Below are positions 44,641 to 55,152 of a stretch of DNA of 64,000 nt, piece by piece. A model generated the notes under the pieces. It worked only from the letters and a program-made list of their open reading frames with translations, was not told the DNA's origin and searched no databases. Origin of the DNA: Saccopteryx bilineata (taxonomy: Eukaryota; Chordata; Mammalia; Chiroptera; Emballonuridae); assembly GCF_036850765.1 (NCBI RefSeq), contig NC_089491.1:133540266-133604265 (forward strand), given 5' to 3'. The position numbers and the translations under genes were made by a program. Within the stretch, counting starts at the first letter, position 1. The number at the start of each line of letters is the position of its first letter.

Positions 44641-46489
44641 GAGTATGGTGACTGTTCTCTGTATAGGCCACCAATAAAAAGTTGAGTAGAGGAAAGACCA
44701 CTGGGCTTTACTTTCTAATTGTTAATGCATTTTACATTTATATGTACATAAGAGTAATTTTTCTAGCATGAGAGTTTATATCTCATGAGTGCTCTAGAGT
44801 TTTCTTTTACTAAACTTCTATACTGTATAAATCATTAAATTTGAGGTAATTAATGGGTCAATTTGAATGGCTAGCTTTAATTTCATTCACCATTAGCTTC
44901 AGTATAGCATAATCTTTTACTTGATTAGCATATGACTCTTCTGGTAGAATTTGTTTTCTTAGCAGAAGGTTCCTCTTTGACTCATACTTTTGGAATTAAA
45001 TTTTAATTGAGTTCTTCAGAGGAACCTCAGGGGACAGTTCTGGGAAAATGGAAAGATCTGAAGGGCTGAGCTGGGTCCTCTCACCCCAGTCATCTGCTTG
45101 GACTCATTTTATGTGTTAGGTTCTAAATGAGATATCATTTGAACAGAGGATTCTGTAGTGAAAAAGAGTTTAAAAACCACTGCTCTGGCTAACCTTCATC
45201 CCATTCCTCTGACAGATAATGACCTTGATGTCCAGCAATTATGACTGAAGGACCACACCCCAAACAGTGGGAGAACACAGCAGACAGATTTCTCCCCCCA
45301 ATCATGCCTTCCCCCATGTCACAGCTCTTCCCACTCTTATAACTACCCATAGTATCCTCCAAAAAAAGAACAGGGTGTATATTTAGTTTTTTATATTTGT
45401 TCTTCCTTCATTAAGAAAAAAATTGCCCCTCAGACCTCCCTGGTTAAATCCCTTTGCTTCTCTATAACATTTTAGTGGTGAAGTATTCCAAAAGAAAATA
45501 CATTGCCTAAAACTTGGGAGTTTCCATTTCCCTCTTTGGCTCAGTGTTCTCTTTGCCCTATTTGAGGGCCTATACGCAAGAGTCATGGCTCAGGAACTCT
45601 GTTTTCTGGCCTTAGAAAAGTTTGAGACACTGTTATTACTCCCCAGATAATTTTAGCATCTTCCATCAGCTGCCTGCCTCACAGCTGAGCATTAATGAGC
45701 AGTTGCAAGATTAAATTCAGTATGTGATGAAGTGGAGACTGAAGGGCAAAAATATATATATTTATATGGGAAGGAAAAGAGCAATGAGATTTTAATTATA
45801 GATATCTCATTGCAAATATTTCCCCCTCAACTTTTGGATCTTCAGAATGCCTTGGCTCCTTCCTCAAATCAATGACCTTCAGGTATTGTGTCAGAATAAT
45901 ACTAATTGCTCTAAGTGCCTTTAAAGAAAGCTGGAGGCCAGAATCCTGGTATAACATTGAGTTTGGAAGGATTTCACCTTAGCGTCTCTTAGCATTCTGA
46001 GGGTGCAGAATGTGAAAGTACCAAGGACCTAACTTATAAGAAAGCAGTGGTGTAGAACCTGTTTCCCTGTAGATATACTATTTAGTACTTCGTTACAAAT
46101 AAAGGGAGGGGCTGTTTAAGTGGAAGTTTCAAAACACAATTCAAGCAGCCATTGGTAGGTATATAGTCAGTGCTAAAAGGTCAAGACTGAAGATGAAAAT
46201 TATTTTGATCTTCTTTCTTTAAATCTGTATTACTGTTAAGACAAAAAAGGGAACTTTACTTATTTACCTAGCTTATTTACTTAGCTAACCACATTGTAAA
46301 TATCTTGCCCTGGAGAACAACTGACTAAGAATAAACCCGTCCGCTGATTGGCTCTGGCTTTCATATATTGTATTATTGCTGTAATAAACTGAAGATGATT
46401 ACCCAAGGGGTGTGGAGGTACAAGTTCAAGGCCAGTTCTAAGTTCCTTTCTAGCTGTAATCCACTCTGTTTCTGCATTTTCATTTTTAG
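44641..46489. other. Intronic, mostly unclassified
   Basis: Almost 1.9 kb without a recent SINE, the longest such stretch in intron 2. Part of 45000-45190 looks like a decayed hAT ('aaaaaccactgctctg'). Otherwise no gene and no named repeat. Confidence 0.4.
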
Positions 46490-46650
46490 GGATTGTCTCA
46501 GACAGATATATTAGAACAAATGGGAAATATATATATATACAAGGACATTCATTCACCAAAGCACTATTTATTATGGTAGAAAAATAGAAACAATCCAAAT
46601 GCCCGTTCAAAGGAGTATGGGTAAATAAGTTATATTTATAAAGGAAGAGG
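46490..46650 (+). mobile_element. L1 3'-region fragment
   Basis: 'gcactatttattatggtaga' and 'aacaatccaaatgcccgttc' correspond to the last part of L1 ORF2 in sense direction. Confidence 0.7.
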
Positions 46651-47095
46651 ATTGCCAGAGCAACAAAGGGCTCTGTTAAGCTATGTCTTACAGGACACTT
46701 CTTCCCACTACTTCTTCTCACATTTTCTTCTCTTGACTTCACTGGCAGTCCCCTGGTTTTCCTCCTACCTCTCTGTCTGTTCCTTGCCACCTTCTCTTAT
46801 AACCTCTTCTTCCCCTTCTGACTGCTAAATGTTAGGGTCTCCAGGACTGAGTTCTGGGCCTTTTCTTGTACTCTTTGTAGGTGATATCATGTAGTCCCAT
46901 GCTTTAGTACCATCCATGGGCAGACAAGTCCTAAATTTATAGTGTTAGCTCAGGGTTCTCTTCTGAGTTCTAGACACATACATTCTAATTACTGCTCCCA
47001 CCAAATGGATGATGTTTTAGTTAATGTGGCTAGCACTGACCTCTTGATCTTCCCCATCCACAAATTTGCTACTCCTTCAAAATTTCCCATCCCAG

Positions 47096-47487
47096 GCCCT
47101 GGCCGGTTAGCTCAGCGGTAGAGCATCGGCCTGGCGTGCGGGGGACCCGGGTTCGATTCCCGGCCAGGGCACATAGGAGAAGCGCCCATTTGCTTCTCCA
47201 CCCCCCCCCTCCTTCCTCTCTGTCTCTCTCTTCTCCTCCCGCAGCCAAGGCTCCATTGGAGCAAAAGATGGCCCAGGCACTGGGGATGGCTCCTTGGCCA
47301 CTGCCCCAGGCGCTAGAGTGGCTCTGGTCGCAAAATGAGTGACGCCCCGGAGGGGCAGAGCATCGCCCCCTGGTGGGCAGAGCGTTACCCCTGGTGGGCG
47401 TGCCGGGTGGATCCCGGTCGGGCGCATGCGGGAGTCTGTCTGACTGTCTCTCCCTGTTTCCAGCTTCAGGAAAAAAAAAAAAAAAAA
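47096..47487 (+). repeat. Young Rhin-type SINE nested in L2
   Basis: Flanked by ttcccatcccag at 47084-47095 and 47488-47499. Intact B box 'gggttcgattcccgg'. Exact reverse CTCF-like 13-mer at 47364-47376 and a second degenerate module. Confidence 0.95.
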
Positions 47488-47648
47488 TTCCCATCCCAGT
47501 AAACAGTACTTCCATTAACTCAGCTTCCAGAAACCTGGGAATCATTCTTGATTTCTTCCCCCTCCTTTCCTTACCAATCCTGTTGTTTGTACCTCTGAAA
47601 TATATCCCAAATCTATTCACTTTTATCTCCAATGTAACCACCCTAGGC

Positions 47649-47862
47649 CAGTGGTTGGCAAACTCATTAGTCAACAGAGCCAAATATCAACAGTACAACG
47701 ACTGAAATTTCTTTTGAGAGCCAGATTTTTTAAACTTAAACTATATAGGTAGGTACATTGTTATTAACTTTATTAGGGTACTCCTAAACTGGCCAAAGAG
47801 CCACACTCAAGGGGCCAAAGAACCACATGTGGCTCGCGAGCGCTGCAGTTTGCCGACCACTG
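47649..47862. mobile_element. Non-autonomous hAT transposon, type D, nested in L2
   Basis: Ends cagtggttggcaaac and gtttgccgaccactg. Exact 8-bp duplication ccctaggc at 47641-47648 and 47863-47870. 214 bp, no open frame. Confidence 0.95.
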
Positions 47863-48347
47863 CCCTAGGCCAAACCATCCCATCATCATCTCTCACTAAT
47901 GCCACCTCCATTCTTAGTCCCCTCCAGTCTATTCTCCACAAGGCAGCATCCAGAGAGCTCTTTTAGAAACGTGAATTGGGTCATTGATCATTCCTTGTAC
48001 TTAGAATTAAATTCAAAACCCTTGGCATAGCTTGCAAGGCCCCTGCCTCCCAGCATCATCTACTCTCTCCTTTTCTCAGTGCACTTCAGAGACACTGGAG
48101 TTCTTTGTGTACCTTATACACACAAGATGCTTTATTGCCTTGGGGCCTTTGCGTGTGCTATTTTACTGTGTCTAGAATGCTTTTCTCACCCTGTTTTGCC
48201 TGACTAACTTCTGGTCAAACTTCAGATCTCAAGCTAGAGGTCATTTCCTCAGGGAGGCTTTCCTTCGCGCACACACACACTCACTAGCCCCTGCCCTTTC
48301 AGTTTGGTTCCTTTGTTAAGTTACTTAATAATACTCTGTTCTTTTTT

Positions 48348-48724
48348 TTTTTTTTTTTTTTTTTTTGTATTTTTTCTGAAGCTGGAAACGGGGAGAGACA
48401 GACAGACTCCCGCATGCGCCCAACCGGGATCCACCCGGCATGCCCACCAGGGGGCGATGCTCTGCCCATCCTGGGCGTTGCCATGTTGCGACCAGAGCCA
48501 CTCTAGCGCCTGGGGCAGAGGCCAAGGAGCCATCCCCAGCGCCCAGGCCATCTTTGCTCCAATGGAGCCTTGGCTGCGGGAGGGGAAGAGAGAGACAGAG
48601 AGGAAGGAGGGAAGGGGGTGGAGAAGCAAATGGGCGCTTCTCCTATGTGCCCTGGCCGGGAATTGAACCCGGGTCCCCCACATGCCAGGCCGACGCTCTA
48701 CCGCTGAGCCAACCGGCCAGGGCC
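48348..48724 (-). repeat. Young Rhin-type SINE, antisense, with TSD
   Basis: Flanked by ctctgttctttttt at 48334-48347 and 48725-48738. Exact forward CTCF-like 13-mer at 48444-48456. Confidence 0.95.
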
Positions 48725-48738
48725 CTCTGTTCTTTTTT

Positions 48739-48862
48739 AATTTATTGACTTGATTTTAGAGAAACAAGAAGAGAGAGAGAAGAGACAGAAACAATTTGTT
48801 TCTGTTTGTGACCTGACCAGGGATCAAACCAGCAACCCTCTGCATATCCAGACAATGTTCTT
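48739..48862 (-). repeat. VES-type SINE, antisense, truncated
   Basis: 'attgacttgattttagagaa', 'gacctgaccagggatcaaac'; the reversed head is cut at about 48862. Confidence 0.8.
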
Positions 48863-48879
48863 TTTCTTTGCAGGATTTC

Positions 48880-48952
48880 TCACTATATATGTATATGTAT
48901 GTATATGTACACATAATATATGTGTAAATGTGTGTGTGTGTGTATATACACT
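48880..48952 (+). repeat. (TA/TG)n microsatellite
   Basis: Alternating TATG and TG dinucleotides, imperfect. Confidence 0.85.
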
Positions 48953-49167
48953 TGTGTGATTATTTGTTTAATATCTAAACTGTAAACTGTCTGAGATCAG
49001 GAACTATGTCTCTTTTGGTTATTTCTTTCACTAGTTTTTCTCTAGTGCTTATAGAACATACTTCTTAAATAAAAACTTTAGTGATTCTAAAATGGACAAA
49101 GAGAGATACAGAATAGTATTACTAGAGTATCCCACATTTGTTATTTCTTAAAAATTTGTATGTTTTA

Positions 49168-49353
49168 GCCCTGGCCGGGTAGCTCAACTGGTTAGAGCAT
49201 CGTCCCGAAACACCAAGGTTGAGGGTTCAATCCCCAGTCAGGGCACATATAAGAACCAACCAGTGGGTGCATGGATAAGTGGAACATGTCGATGTTTCTT
49301 TCTCACTCCTTTCCTTTCTCTTTTTAAAATCAATAAATTTTTAAAAATAAAAT
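49168..49353 (+). repeat. VES-type SINE with TSD
   Basis: Head 'gccctggccgggtagctcaa', tail 'aaaatcaataaattttt'. Flanked by aaaatttgta(t/c)gtttta at 49151-49167 and 49354-49370. Confidence 0.95.
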
Positions 49354-49571
49354 AAAATTTGTACGTTTTAGATGTTAATCCCATCTCAGATATATGATTT
49401 GCAAATATTTCCTTCTACTTCATGGGTTGCCTTTTCACTAAACTAACAGATAATACACAGATTTTGCTGAAGTCTAATTTATCTGTATTTTCTTCTGTGG
49501 CCTGTGCTTTTGGTGTCATTCCAAGAAATCATTAACAAATCCAATGTCCCTGTTTTCTTTTAAGATTATTA

Positions 49572-49758
49572 TAACCTGGTCTGTGGTGGCCCAGTGGATA
49601 AAGCATCAACCTGGAATACTGAGGTCGCTGGTTTGAGGCCCTGGGCTTGCCCAGTCAAGACATATACAAGAAGCAAGTTAATGCTTTCCATTCCTCCCTC
49701 CCTCCTCTCTCTCTCTCTCCACTCTCTAAAATCAATAGATAAAATCTTAAAAAAAAAA
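49572..49758 (+). repeat. Short C-type tRNA SINE
   Basis: Head 'aacctggtctgtggtggccc', CT tract, 'aaaatcaatagataaaatc' tail. Confidence 0.9.
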
Positions 49759-49831
49759 GGCTTTTGTAGTTTCAGTTCTTACACTTAGGTTTTTAATATA
49801 TTTTGACCTAATTTTTGTATATGATATAAGG

Positions 49832-50579
49832 CAGTGGTCCCCAACCTTTTTTGGGCCACGGACCGGTTTAATGTTAGAAAATATTTTCATGGACCGGCCT
49901 TTAGGGTGGGACGGAAAAAATGCACAAAATAAAATTATGCGACCGGTGTAAAAACTGTGGTATTTTTAAATATAATTGTCAAACTTACGAGACAAGCCTC
50001 AAGAGTGAGTCTTAGGCCCTGGCCAGTTGGCTCAGTGGTAGAGCGTCGGCCTGGCATGCAAGGGGTCCCGGGTTCGATTCCCAGCCAGGGCACACAGGAG
50101 AAGCGCCCATTTGCTTCTCCACCCCTCCCCCTCTCCTTCCTCTCTGTCTCTCTCTTCCCCTCCAGCAGCGAGGCTCCACTGGAGCAAAGATGGCCCGGGC
50201 GCTGGGGATGGCTCCTTGGCCTCTGCCCCAGGCGCTAGAGTGGCTCTAGTCGCAACAGAGCGATGCCCCGGAGGGGCAGAGCATCGCCCCCTGGTGGGCA
50301 GAGCGTCGCCCCCTGGTGGGCGTGCCGGGTGGATCCCGGTCGGGCGCATGCCGGAGTCTGTCTGACTGTCTCTCCCCATTTCCTGCTTCGGAAAAATACA
50401 AAAAAAAAAAAAAAAAAAGTGAGTCTTAGACGGATGTAACAGAGGGAATCTGGTCATTTTTAAAAAATAAAACATGGTTCAGACTTAAATATAAATGAAA
50501 CAGAAATAATGTAAGTTATTTATTCTTTCTCTGTGGGCTGGTACCAAATGGTCCACAGCCCGGGGGTTGGGGACCACTG
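49832..50579. mobile_element. Non-autonomous hAT transposon, type A (second copy)
   Basis: Same ends as the element at 17068 (cagtggtccccaacc ... ggttggggaccactg). Duplication (a/g)tataagg at 49824-49831 and 50580-50587. It keeps about 60 bp of interior lost from the first copy and carries a Rhin-type SINE at 50016-50418. Confidence 0.95.
50016..50418 (+). repeat. Young Rhin-type SINE with two CTCF-like modules
   Basis: Flanked by gtgagtcttag at 50005-50015 and 50419-50429. The module cgccccctggtgg occurs exactly at 50285-50297 and again at 50307-50319. B box 'gggttcgattcccag'. Confidence 0.95.
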
Positions 50580-50587
50580 GTATAAGG

Positions 50588-50858
50588 CAGCGATTTTTTC
50601 ATCTTTTTCATCTCATGGCACACATAAGCTAATTACTAAAATTCTGCAGCACATCAAAAGATATATAATTTTTTTTGCCAATCTGACTAAAAAAGTATGT
50701 ATAATTCTGATTCATTCACACTGGGCAGCTATTGTTGTCTTGGCTGTTGTCATTTTTTTATTTAACAATCTAAGGGAAAAGAGGTCAGTGCCCCTGACTA
50801 AATGGTCAGATATTGCATGTTTTAAAATTTTTTATGGCACACCGGTTGAAAATCACTG
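50588..50858. mobile_element. Non-autonomous hAT transposon, type B
   Basis: Ends cagcgattttttcat and ccggttgaaaatcactg. Exact 8-bp duplication gtataagg at 50580-50587 and 50859-50866. The left copy is also the right duplication of the neighbouring type A element. Confidence 0.9.
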
Positions 50859-51049
50859 GTATAAGGTAAGAATCCAACTTCTTTTTTTTGCATGTGAATA
50901 CGTAGTTTTCCCAACATTATTTATTGAGAAGACTGTTCTTTCCTTATTACATGGTCTTGGCACCCTAGTCCATATATATGAGGGTTTATTTCTGTCTCTC
51001 TTTCATTCCATGGATCTATATGTCTAGCTTTGTGCTGATACTACGCTGG

Positions 51050-51700
51050 GATTTTAAAATTTGTGGTAAAATATATATAATGTAATTTTCCATTGTAACC
51101 ATTTTTAAGTGTATAGTTCTGTGGTATTAATAGCATTCACATTGTTGTGCAAACATTACCACCATCCCTTTGTTTTTTTATAACTGCATAGTATTCCATC
51201 ACATATGTATATTATAATTTGTCAGTCTTCTACAAATGCACACTGTTTATTTTCAGTCTTTTGCTATTACAAGTAATGCTATCACAAATAGTCTAATATG
51301 AAAGTCATTTTTGCTTATGTGGGTATATCAATAGAATAAATTCTGGAAACAGAATTGGTGAGTCATAACATTTGTGCATTTGTCATTTTTGTAAAATCGA
51401 CAGACTTTTGTAGAGGTTTTTATTAATTTACCTTCAGTACATTAACTTAAAAAATCTTTTCCTACTTGATAGGTAAAAAATATTCCTAGTATTTTTTGAA
51501 TTTTCATTTTGAGGCTGAACATCCTTTTTGTCATTTAAGAGCCGTTTGGTATTCTTTTCTGTGAACTGTTATGTTTGTGTTCATGCCTATTTCCTTGTTA
51601 TGTTGTCATTTTCTTATTAATTTGTAAGAGTTCTTTGTATTTCAGGGAAGTTAGTCATTTGTGTTAACATACGTTGCAAATATCTTTCCAGCTTGTTGCT
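51050..51700 (-). mobile_element. Old L1 fragment, antisense
   Basis: 'aaaatatatataatgtaatt', 'aacattaccaccatcccttt', 'tgcatagtattccatcacat' are reversed L1 3' phrases, probably from a different insertion than the preceding piece. Confidence 0.7.
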
Positions 51701-52896
51701 TGACTTATAGCACTTCTAGTTCTATTTTCTTTCATCACCTATTTATGGTCAATGAAATCCCAAAACTTTCTGGAAGATTTTTTTACCCTATCCTATAGTA
51801 AGCTCTGCTCAGTTGCAGAGTAATACCCAACTGCTGAATGAGATGCTTATTAATTTCTGATTGTTAAAATTTAAATAGTTATAGGAATGGAAGAGGCATT
51901 AGAAAGATAGTCACTTAGTTTTGTAAGTAAGCAGCAGTGCCAGAATCAGGATTTTTTTCTGGCTTCCATTTTGTATGAGGTTATTCTATTTAACATACAT
52001 ATTAAGAAAATTCTGAGCTTCAGAAAGTGTTTATAAATTCAAAGTTGGTTTTGGTAGAGAAATAGACCCTTTCCCATTCTGCTCTTTGCCTTTTTCTCTG
52101 ACCTCCTATTGGGAAAACAGCTGTGTTGGGATTGCTTGCTTGTACTTTGCCTGGTTAGTGTGTGAGCGTGGCAGCACCACGAGTGTATAGTCTGTGTATG
52201 GGTATGGGTGCTTGCCCTCACGGTGGATGTCGGATTGCAGATTGCCTGGCTTCCATTGTGAGGGTCTATTTGTGCTGTTTGTTCACCTGCTGCCGTGAGA
52301 AGTGGTTTTTCCCCTGCCTGTTTGCTCGTCCGCCATTGTGAGACTCTGTTAAACAGGAATGGCCCAATGCTTTCCAGCTCCACATTTCCTCTACCATCTG
52401 CCTGAATCCAATGTGGACCCACTTGGCCTAAGCCACCAGCATTACACCTCATTTTCTGTCCCCAAATGTCTGTGAATTCTGAAATTCAACCTAAGAGAAA
52501 AAATGGCCCTTTGAACGTGCTGTTCTCTGGGGTTGGATTGGTGCTGACTGCGAGGCATGCCAACCCAAGGAGAGGCACATAGTGATGGTGAGGATTTTCT
52601 GAGTGCTGTGCTACCTTCAATGCTTAACTCAGAGGCTCTGAGGAAGCCAGATTAAGGTGGTTCTGTGTGGCCTTGGATCTCCTAGGCCTCCTTTGTCTTC
52701 AAATGGAGAACACCTGACCCCCCCTGAAAAGTGCTGGGACTCACTTATTTCTCAGGAATCATCTGATCCAAGTAATAAAAGTGATAAAAGTAATAATAAA
52801 ATTATATATGCCTATTTATCAAATCCAAGATGCCATTGACTGTAGGCTGTGCCACTATTTTATGCATCACTATGAAGAAATACAGCTAATTTAAAA
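51701..52896. other. Intronic; unidentified stretch with LTR-like features
   Basis: 52110-52450 is richer in GC than its flanks. It contains two diverged near-repeats around 'ctgccgtgagaagtgg' and 'gccattgtgagactctg', then 'ctctgttaaacaggaatggc' and a pyrimidine-rich end near 'ccaccagcattacac'. This order is reminiscent of the U3/R-U5 part of an LTR, but no terminal repeats or primer site could be established. The rest is unclassified. Confidence 0.3.
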
Positions 52897-53742
52897 GACC
52901 AATGCTTGAGGAGACAAGATGGCCACAGAGTAGGCGGATGTTCCAACTCCCACATCCTAGAACCAAGGTGGATTACAACTTAATTCTGAGAACAGTCATC
53001 TTGAAAGACCAACTTTGGACTAAACTAAGAGGATTCTACAACCAAGGACCACCAAAGAACCCCACTGAGACTGGTAGGAAAGGCGTAGACGTGGAAAGGA
53101 CTGCCCCAAATTCCTGGGAGCAAGCAGCTGCCCAGAAGGACTCTCAGGGTGGGGGAGGAGTGCCTGGGGAGTTGTGGGTTGTGGGTCCTCAGCCCCAGAA
53201 CTGGAGTCCCATCCCAGAGCCCTGGAGCCTGGAAGGGACGAATGGACTGTATTTGACTGAGAAAGGAGCCTAGATACTGTTTGAGAGGAGACCCAGGTTC
53301 CATATTAAATGGACCGCATGGAAAGCCTCACTCACAACCATCTGCCTGGGGCTTCAGAAGCCGAGAGTGCTGGGGGGACTGGAGTTGTCAGGGGAAAGTG
53401 TGGTCTTGGAGGCACAGGGGGAGACACTTTGAGGGATGGACACCCTAACCCCTGGGCTGATTCATTTCCCAAATCTAAAGTGAACATTTTTCCTGGGAAC
53501 AGCATCACCAGCAAAGGGAAGAAATTACCTGGTCCACCAGAGGCTCTCCTGCCCCAGTTAGAACAAAGAGGTGCTTAGAGGCAGGCAGAACATTAGGGAC
53601 ACAGGTAGTGAGTGCTGGGGTCTGAGCTACACCCCCCCCACGCTGCTGAGTGCTGGCCAGGGGCAGGCAGGCCGGCAGCGGTGGGGCGCGGCTGCAGGAG
53701 CCAGGGCAGTAGGAGCGAGTGGGCCCGGGCCCACCCGCAAAG

Positions 53743-54300
53743 GCAGAGGCTGCAACAGCCACTGCAGAGGTCAGGATGAGCACGCTGACCTCCCCAGGCA
53801 CAAGCCCGGGTGACTGTGAGGGCAGTCGGAGCAGGCGCGCTGGCCGGCTCGCGGAGGTACAGGCCGCAGCGGACGCTGCAAAGGTCGGAGCGAGCCTGCA
53901 AACCCACCGGCGCTGAGCCTGGGAGACTGCAGAGGCAGAGCGAGTACACGTCGGCCCACAGAGCCAGGAGCCTCGGCGCCCACTGTGGAGGTCCGAGCTT
54001 GCACACTATCCAGCTCGCCCTTGGAGGCAGAGGTGGCCCAGAGAACAGTAGAGGCGGTCAAAGTGGCTGCGCATGGGTCCCCCAGCAGAGGCAGAGGCCA
54101 CAACAGCAGCTGCTTCAGAGGTCCAGGCTCATGCGCAATCATGCCTGTGGCGAGGGCCTGCCCCTGGTGGCAGCTGAGGCCCAGGCGAAAGCGGAAGCTG
54201 TCCAAATGTGGCCCAACCACAGTGGCAGAAGCCTCAACAAGCCACTGCGGAGGTCCAAGCTCCTGCACAAACCAGCCTGCAGCCCCATGGCGTGAGCCTG
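53743..54300 (+). repeat. Degenerate ~132-bp tandem repeats in the L1 5'UTR
   Basis: The motif gaggt(c/a) preceded by 'ggcagaggc...caacagccactgc'-like sequence recurs at 53767, 53854, 53988, 54118 and 54250; the last three intervals are 134, 130 and 132 bp. The block is GC- and CpG-rich, as expected of an L1 promoter. Confidence 0.75.
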
Positions 54301-55152
54301 CCCTTGGTGGTGGCTGGGGCCCAGGCAACCTCAGGGTCATTCCAAGCTGGGGGGGGGGGGGTGTGGGCCCATCAGGGATGGCAGAAGCCAGGTGGATCTG
54401 CAGCCTGGCACCAGCAGTGCCCAAGCCCAAACACCTGAGGAGGCAACAGTGGCAGTAAGGGGCCAGCACATCAGGAACACACAGGCCACACATCAGGAAC
54501 ACAGAGGCCACACCCACTGGTCCCCTGAGACTATACCCTCTGAGTGCTGAAAAAGAAGAAAAAACAAAACAAAATAAATAAAAAGTCTGGATAGAAAGAC
54601 ATCTGAGGCTAAGGAGCAATCCATATCCAATACCATACCTAATCACTGAATTACACTACTGAGCCCAACAACTAACCAGCAGTAAGAGGCAGCAGAAAGC
54701 GGATCTCAGGGGAACTTGAACTTTCAAAGGAACTTCCCCCAGGCCAAGAGTAGAAAAAAGCTAGCCCAGGAGTGCAGCTGATATTTACAACAGCACCTGG
54801 GCCCAGCAGAGCAGCCACAAAATCTGGATCACCTGTAGCCCCAAAAAGTTAGATAAGAGCCAGTCATAGGCAGTGACCCCCACAGATCTGTGCAGGCTCC
54901 GGCCAGGGAGGTCCAGGGCAGGCACATCCACTGGCCAGATACAGAGAGCATCATTTCAGGACCTAACAACCCTTGTTAGAGAGGTAGCTTAAGGAAGGGC
55001 TCCTCACGCTGGACCCAGATAAAGACATAGAAAATGCTGACACAAATAGCAAAAGGAATAGTAATAGCAGATAAGCAGTCCACAGGAGATTACAAACAAC
55101 TGATGCCAACCCAAGAAAACCTAGAAACAACACAATTTAAAATTGGAGGCTG

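Larger units (their letters stand above)
46790..48335 (+). mobile_element. L2 LINE, long copy, split by a SINE and a hAT element
   Basis: Pieces 46790-47095, 47500-47648 and 47871-48300 read in L2 order: 'cttccagaaacctgggaatc', 'cagtctattctccacaaggc', 'cttggggcctttgcgtgtgc', 'catttcctcagggaggcttt'. A Rhin-type SINE and a 214-bp hAT interrupt it. Confidence 0.8.
49371..51030 (-). mobile_element. Old L1 ORF2 region, antisense, split by two hATs and a SINE
   Basis: Left piece 'ttgcaaatatttccttctac' and 'gaaatcattaacaaatccaa'; right piece from 50867 'cccaacattatttattgaga' and 'catggtcttggcaccctagt'. These are adjacent parts of L1 read backwards, so both hATs landed in the L1. Confidence 0.8.

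Noticed and set aside
46281..46790. 169-codon minus-strand open frame
   Set aside because: It overlaps an L1 3' fragment and shows no domain or conserved start.
47107..47683. 204-codon and similar frames repeated at many places (RRSAHLLLHP, ERQRGRRGG)
   Set aside because: These are translations of Rhin-type SINEs, recurring wherever the SINE does.
17068..50579. SPIN ('Space Invader') hAT identity for the type A elements
   Set aside because: The terminal sequence cagtggtccccaacc does not match the SPIN ends I remember, so that name is not used.
50533..51027. 164-codon open frame
   Set aside because: It runs through a hAT element and antisense L1; purely fortuitous.
53810..54458. Overlapping + strand open frames of 161 and 157 codons
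   Set aside because: They lie in the GC-rich tandem repeats of the L1 5'UTR, whose period is divisible by three, and have no recognised domain.
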